A stretch of 64,000 nucleotides of DNA, taken from positions 1 through 64,000 of the forward strand of contig JAZRZO010000084.1 of the NCBI GenBank assembly GCA_045601405.1, given 5' to 3'. Position 1 is the stretch's first letter. Each line of letters begins with the position of its first letter. A program made the translations under genes and the position numbers. The DNA comes from RGIG5612 sp045601405 (lineage in GTDB: Bacteria; Bacillota; Clostridia; Lachnospirales; Lachnospiraceae). The notes below the pieces were generated by a model. The model did no database searches. It was not told the origin of the DNA and saw nothing but the letters and a program-made list of their open reading frames with translations. Positions 60,401 to 64,000 of the stretch are shown piece after piece.

Positions 60401-61072
60401 ATGAGTAAGCGGGTACTGGGGATATATTGTGCAGGAGGATTTGGCGGGGTGACATTGGGTCTTGCAGAAAGAATTAATGAATTAAATAATCGTTGGGATC
60501 AAATCCTATTTATCGAAGATGATCCGGAAAAACTTAAAGAGTCAGATCAAATAATTGAATTCGCAGAATTTAAAGAAAAATTCCCACCTGAGATCGCAGA
60601 AATTGTGACTGCTTCTGGAGAAACAAGAACACGAGAAGTGCTTTTTAATAAGGTCAAGGAAGCAGGTTATTCCCTTCCGAACTTAATCCATCCATTTGCA
60701 GAGTGTGCTAAAAACGTAAAGCTTGGAGAAGGCAATCTTATTCTTGGGTTTGCCTATGTTTCACCAAGTGAAGTGGTGATTGATAATAACAATATTGTTA
60801 TGCCTTATGCGCAGGTTAGTCACAACAATCATGTATGCAGCCATTGTATCATTGCTTCATCTGCAAATCTTTCCGGAACTACTGTCCTAAATGATAGGGC
60901 ATATGTAGGGACCGGTGCGAAATTACGTGAAAATATTACAGTAGGTGCGGATGCAATTATCGGCATGGGTGCAATCGTTACAAAGTCCGTTGATGGTCAA
61001 AGCGTGGTTGTAGGAACACCGGCAAAAGAAATACGGAAGAACACGGGGAAAATCTTTAAAAACGCAAAATGA
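60401..61072 (+). CDS. pglD: Sugar O/N-acetyltransferase (PglD/NeuD family)
   Basis: 223 residues. N-terminal Rossmann-like nucleotide-sugar domain (IYCAGGFGG) and a C-terminal left-handed beta-helix of hexapeptide repeats (about 95-205) with the VSHNNHVC catalytic His segment and VVGTPAKEI. Transfers acetyl to the 4-amino group in diacetyl-bacillosamine synthesis. Codon use becomes clearly AT-richer here than in the genes before it. It overlaps the next gene by 4 bases. Confidence 0.82.
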   Translation: MSKRVLGIYCAGGFGGVTLGLAERINELNNRWDQILFIEDDPEKLKESDQIIEFAEFKEKFPPEIAEIVTASGETRTREVLFNKVKEAGYSLPNLIHPFAECAKNVKLGEGNLILGFAYVSPSEVVIDNNNIVMPYAQVSHNNHVCSHCIIASSANLSGTTVLNDRAYVGTGAKLRENITVGADAIIGMGAIVTKSVDGQSVVVGTPAKEIRKNTGKIFKNAK

Positions 61073-62025
61073 GAGTAGTAGTTTTTGGTGCAACTGGAAA
61101 AATAGGACAGTTTTTAGTTCCTTATATTTTAGAACAAGACTCATCAATAGAAGTCATTGCAATTGGACATAGGAAGGAGGATGTGTTTCATCATCCCTAT
61201 GTAGATTATTACTCTGTTGATATTTGTAATCAAATAGATTTTGGTAAATTGCCAAGTAAGATTGATGCTGTTATTAATATGGCTGGAGCAGTCACAACAG
61301 CAGTAAACAGCAATGACATTAGAGCCTATATTGACGCCAATATAATTGGCGCAGTGAATATCCTTGATTATGCTATATCTGCATCGGCTGACCGAATTAT
61401 TTATAGTCAAACTTATAATGATGTATTTGGCGATCCGGATTCGGATGTTATTATAAAACCAGATGCGCTAAGAAGAAAACAATACAAAGGTGAAGCAGCC
61501 ATCTACGCAATCACCAAAAACACCGCAGTTGATATTCAGAAGCTTTATCAGTCAAAGTATGGAATTAAATCATTTGTTTTACGGCTTCCGACGGTACAGT
61601 GTCCTACGTTAAATCCATATTATATGGTTGGAGGAGAGAAAAGATTACGTCCTTTTAGAAAAATGATCAATCAAGCATGTAATGGGGAACCGATAGAAAT
61701 ATGGGGTGATCCAAACCATGTGATGGATATGGTTTATGTTAAAGATTGTTGCCAACTATTCTATCTTGTGCTTAAAGCTGATGTTAATGGTGGTGTCTAC
61801 AACATAGGAACAGGAGTAGGAACAACGCTTCTTCAACAAGCTGAAGGGATGATAGCGGTTTTTTCTAAGGAAGGTAATAAATCGAGGATTATATATAGAC
61901 CGGAGAAACTAAATGGAAAACCATTTATCATGGATATCGAGAATGCAAAAAGAGATTTGGGATATCAACCGCAATATAATTATCTTGATATGCTAAAGGA
62001 ATTTAAGAGTATTCTGAAATTGTGA
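61069..62025 (+). CDS. NAD-dependent epimerase/dehydratase (SDR)
   Basis: 318 residues. VFGATGKIGQFL at the N-terminus, SQTYNDVFGD and YAITKNTAVD as catalytic Ser/YxxxK set, and GVYNIGTG near the end. Substrate unclear; could make a further nucleotide sugar for the second repeat unit. AT-rich like its neighbours. Confidence 0.7.
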   Translation: MRVVVFGATGKIGQFLVPYILEQDSSIEVIAIGHRKEDVFHHPYVDYYSVDICNQIDFGKLPSKIDAVINMAGAVTTAVNSNDIRAYIDANIIGAVNILDYAISASADRIIYSQTYNDVFGDPDSDVIIKPDALRRKQYKGEAAIYAITKNTAVDIQKLYQSKYGIKSFVLRLPTVQCPTLNPYYMVGGEKRLRPFRKMINQACNGEPIEIWGDPNHVMDMVYVKDCCQLFYLVLKADVNGGVYNIGTGVGTTLLQQAEGMIAVFSKEGNKSRIIYRPEKLNGKPFIMDIENAKRDLGYQPQYNYLDMLKEFKSILKL

Positions 62026-62085
62026 AAAGAAAAATAACTACAAAAGAATAGGGTTTATTATCAGATTTTGTTATAGGCAAGTGAT

Positions 62086-62110
62086 CAATCAAGGGGTTGA
62101 TTGTCTTTCT
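62086..62110 (+). terminator. Possible terminator between the epimerase and pglC
   Basis: CAATCAA (62086-62092), GGGG loop, TTGATTG (62097-62103), followed by TCTTTCTTT. Weak stem, T-rich end. Confidence 0.4.
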
Positions 62111-62153
62111 TTATCAATGGTAATCATCATAGTTACGCTATTTAGGAAGTAAT

Positions 62154-62783
62154 ATGGCTCACCAAAAACATTTCTATGAAAAAATAGTTAAACGCCCACA
62201 GGATTTCATTTGTTCAGGGTTAGCTTTAGTTGTTTTGTCACCTATTATATGTCTTACGGCACTGCTGGTAAGAACAAAACTGGGATCACCTGTACTGTTT
62301 AAACAGAGACGGCCTGGTCTTAATGGAAAAATTTTTAATATTTATAAGTTTCGGACAATGACTGATGAGAAGGATGAAAATGGTAATTATCTTCCTGATG
62401 AGATAAGACTAACTTCATTTGGAAAAAAACTGAGATCAACTTCTCTCGATGAGCTGCCGGAACTGTTTAATATAATAAAGGGTGACATGGCGGTGGTTGG
62501 ACCAAGGCCACTGCATGAAAGATATTTGCCACGATACAATGAACACCAGGCAAGGAGACATGAAGTCCGACCCGGGTTTACAGGATTAGCCCAAGTGAAT
62601 GGACGTAATGCCATCTCATGGGAAGAGAAGTTCGATTGGGATGTAAAGTATGTAGATAATATAACATTTCTCGGAGATTGGAAAATTATTCTAAAAACAG
62701 TTAAAACTGTTCTTTCTCACAGTGGAATTGATAATGATAATGCGGCAACGATGCCAGAATTTATGGGTAGTGAAGACAATTAG
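62154..62783 (+). CDS. pglC: Initiating phosphoglycosyl transferase (PglC-like)
   Basis: 209 residues. Reentrant helix (FICSGLALVVLSPIICLTALL), FKQRRPGLNGKIFNIYKFRTM, the DE motif in SLDELPEL and VGPRPLH; C-terminal GLAQVNGRNAISWEEKFDWDVKYVD. This form is typical of PglC, which transfers phospho-diacetyl-bacillosamine to undecaprenyl phosphate. Fits pglF/E/D just upstream. It is the second initiating transferase in the window. Confidence 0.88.
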   Translation: MAHQKHFYEKIVKRPQDFICSGLALVVLSPIICLTALLVRTKLGSPVLFKQRRPGLNGKIFNIYKFRTMTDEKDENGNYLPDEIRLTSFGKKLRSTSLDELPELFNIIKGDMAVVGPRPLHERYLPRYNEHQARRHEVRPGFTGLAQVNGRNAISWEEKFDWDVKYVDNITFLGDWKIILKTVKTVLSHSGIDNDNAATMPEFMGSEDN

Positions 62784-63156
62784 ATATTTTTTTAATAAAG
62801 AAAGCGCTTGTGTGTTTTATTAACGACTAATGGTGGAGATATAAATTCGACAGAATGACTTGTGAATATTTTTTGACACAACTATAAAGAAATTGAATAT
62901 ATAATTCCCGAAGAAGATAGTTTGTTTAAGTTTAAGCGAGCGTTTTATAAAGGTGAGTTGAATCGGTTTTTTATTGGAAGGAAGGTTAATAATCCTCAGA
63001 AATATAGTGAGTTGGTCGCGATGAGAAGTATATATAATGATGGATATTTTCCCCAGTATAGAGCGAACTCTATTTGATGGGTCGTTGAAAATGATGATCA
63101 TAATTGATTAAAAATGATTGTCTTAATTATCGGAACAAAAAAACTTATGAGATAAT
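62784..63156. other. Intergenic stretch with a gene remnant
   Basis: 373 bases, AT-rich. Apart from the remnant at 62877-63077 no gene, promoter or repeat was confidently recognised. Confidence 0.5.
62877..63077 (+). pseudogene. 3' remnant of an unidentified gene
   Basis: 66 codons without a start, preceded in frame by a stop, ending TGA. The translation is protein-like (IPEEDSLFKFKRAF, then KVNNPQKYSELVAMRSIYN), rich in aromatic and charged residues, with no recognised family. Probably the C-terminal end of a deleted polysaccharide-locus gene. Confidence 0.45.
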
Positions 63157-64000
63157 ATGGTTTTATTAAAAGAAAGAAAAAACACAATACTAACGATTTC
63201 AATGTATGTCCAAGTAGCAACACTTATGCTTCAATTGGTTCTCTATCAGTTTTTTGGCGTTCAAGAAAGTATTCATACTTTTATTCTTATCGTTTCTGCT
63301 TTTTTTATGGTAATTAGTGCCATAATCTGGGTTAGATTCGAAATAGGGCTTTTATGCATTATTTGTTTGTTTTTTGGTCTGTTTTATTTGTTTTCTTATT
63401 TGATATTCCCGGAAAACAGATCTTCAGCAAACGTATATACATTTAACTTTTTTGCCATATGTCTTCCGTGTTTTATTAATAGTATTTTGATAGATGATGT
63501 GGAGAAATACATATATGCACTTCAGATTGTTTCTTTTATAGTTTTTGCATTGGGCTTTTTGCTCATGATTCTACTAGTAACAGAAGGAATGGGAAAGAAT
63601 GAGTATAGTATGGCTTACTCATTCTACATGTTGCTTCCGGCATTGGTGTTTACTTTCAGCTTTTATTTAAAGAAAAGAGTTTTATTTCTTATACTTGCTA
63701 TTATCTCGATGCTTTTGATATTAATGATTGGATCGAGGGGGGCACTCGTTTCAAGTTTGATCTTTCTTATCGCAATTATTTTGATAGCAAAATTGAACTT
63801 AGCTTTAAAAGTTCTAACAGTTTTGCTAACTGTTTTTGTGTTTGTTTTCTTTAATAGAATAATAACTTGGTTTAGTAGTGTTTTTTCTGGCATGGGAGTA
63901 ATAAGTAGAAATCTAACTCTTATACAGACTGATGAGTGGTTCAGTCATGATAGCGGGCGAAGCGTAATACAAAACCAGGTGATAGAACTAATTAAAAATA
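63157..64000 (+). CDS. O-antigen ligase/polymerase-like membrane protein (partial)
   Basis: Open from ATG 63157 to the right edge, at least 281 residues. About eight membrane helices so far, with the GSRGALVSSLIFLIAI segment and a late FSHDSGRS motif of the Wzy/WaaL superfamily. Likely the polymerase for the repeat unit started by PglC. Very AT-rich. The stop lies outside the window. Confidence 0.7.
   Translation, partial: MVLLKERKNTILTISMYVQVATLMLQLVLYQFFGVQESIHTFILIVSAFFMVISAIIWVRFEIGLLCIICLFFGLFYLFSYLIFPENRSSANVYTFNFFAICLPCFINSILIDDVEKYIYALQIVSFIVFALGFLLMILLVTEGMGKNEYSMAYSFYMLLPALVFTFSFYLKKRVLFLILAIISMLLILMIGSRGALVSSLIFLIAIILIAKLNLALKVLTVLLTVFVFVFFNRIITWFSSVFSGMGVISRNLTLIQTDEWFSHDSGRSVIQNQVIELIKN

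Overview
The window looks like chromosomal DNA of a Gram-positive anaerobe of the class Clostridia, possibly Lachnospiraceae or a close relative. The basis is sortase-type cell-wall proteins, lipoprotein signals, strong AGGAGG-type ribosome binding sites, frequent GTG/TTG starts, a greA-lysS pair, LCP and BY-kinase capsule machinery, and many zinc-ribbon membrane proteins. The assignment is by family content only; no marker such as rRNA is present.

Layout. (1) 1-8.7 kb, housekeeping and envelope genes: the end of a large surface protein, a ketopantoate-reductase-like enzyme, a soluble flavoprotein, an L,D-transpeptidase, a zinc-ribbon/SH3 membrane protein, and greA-lysS behind a consensus promoter and an attenuator-like leader. 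(2) 8.8-14.5 kb: an IS3-type transposase stub, then a minus-strand operon (MMPL transporter plus a GLUG-repeat surface protein) and a 36-residue hydrophobic peptide ORF. (3) 14.6-31.2 kb, accessory island: a LexA-like repressor and a small XRE regulator are divergently transcribed from two fully overlapping face-to-face promoters. A long plus-strand array follows, with secreted/membrane proteins, nine zinc-ribbon proteins, a PP2C phosphatase, a Ser/Thr kinase and a VWA protein, then a zinc-ribbon/M4 metallopeptidase fusion and lipoproteins. It ends at a fragment of an acyltransferase gene and a tiny Cys-rich ORF. (4) 31.3-32.8 kb: a Fur-family regulator and a ZnuA-like lipoprotein on the minus strand.

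(5) 33.0-51.1 kb, first capsule/exopolysaccharide operon: CapE and CapF (UDP-L-FucNAc route), a 2,3-dehydratase/3-ketoreductase/RmlC/4-ketoreductase/aminotransferase set for a dideoxy or amino-dideoxy sugar, Wzy-like and Wzx proteins, glycosyltransferases, an ATP-grasp ligase, a sugar formyltransferase, a GNAT, and an initiating phosphoglycosyl transferase. (6) 51.2-58.8 kb: polysaccharide co-polymerase, class B sortase, LCP protein, small sortase substrate, CpsB phosphatase, BY-kinase, PglF-like dehydratase, PIG-L deacetylase. (7) 58.8-64 kb: a palindrome-dense intergenic region, then PglE-, PglD- and PglC-like genes (diacetyl-bacillosamine route), an SDR epimerase, a gene remnant, and a second polymerase/ligase running off the window. 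This last part is visibly more AT-rich.

The main candidate for an undescribed system is the 15.3-30.4 kb island. A kinase-phosphatase-VWA triad (comparable to the TerY-P triad described with tellurium-resistance-type systems) is embedded among membrane proteins that put zinc ribbons in the cytosol and sensor, peptidase or lipoprotein modules outside, under an apparent phage-style genetic switch.
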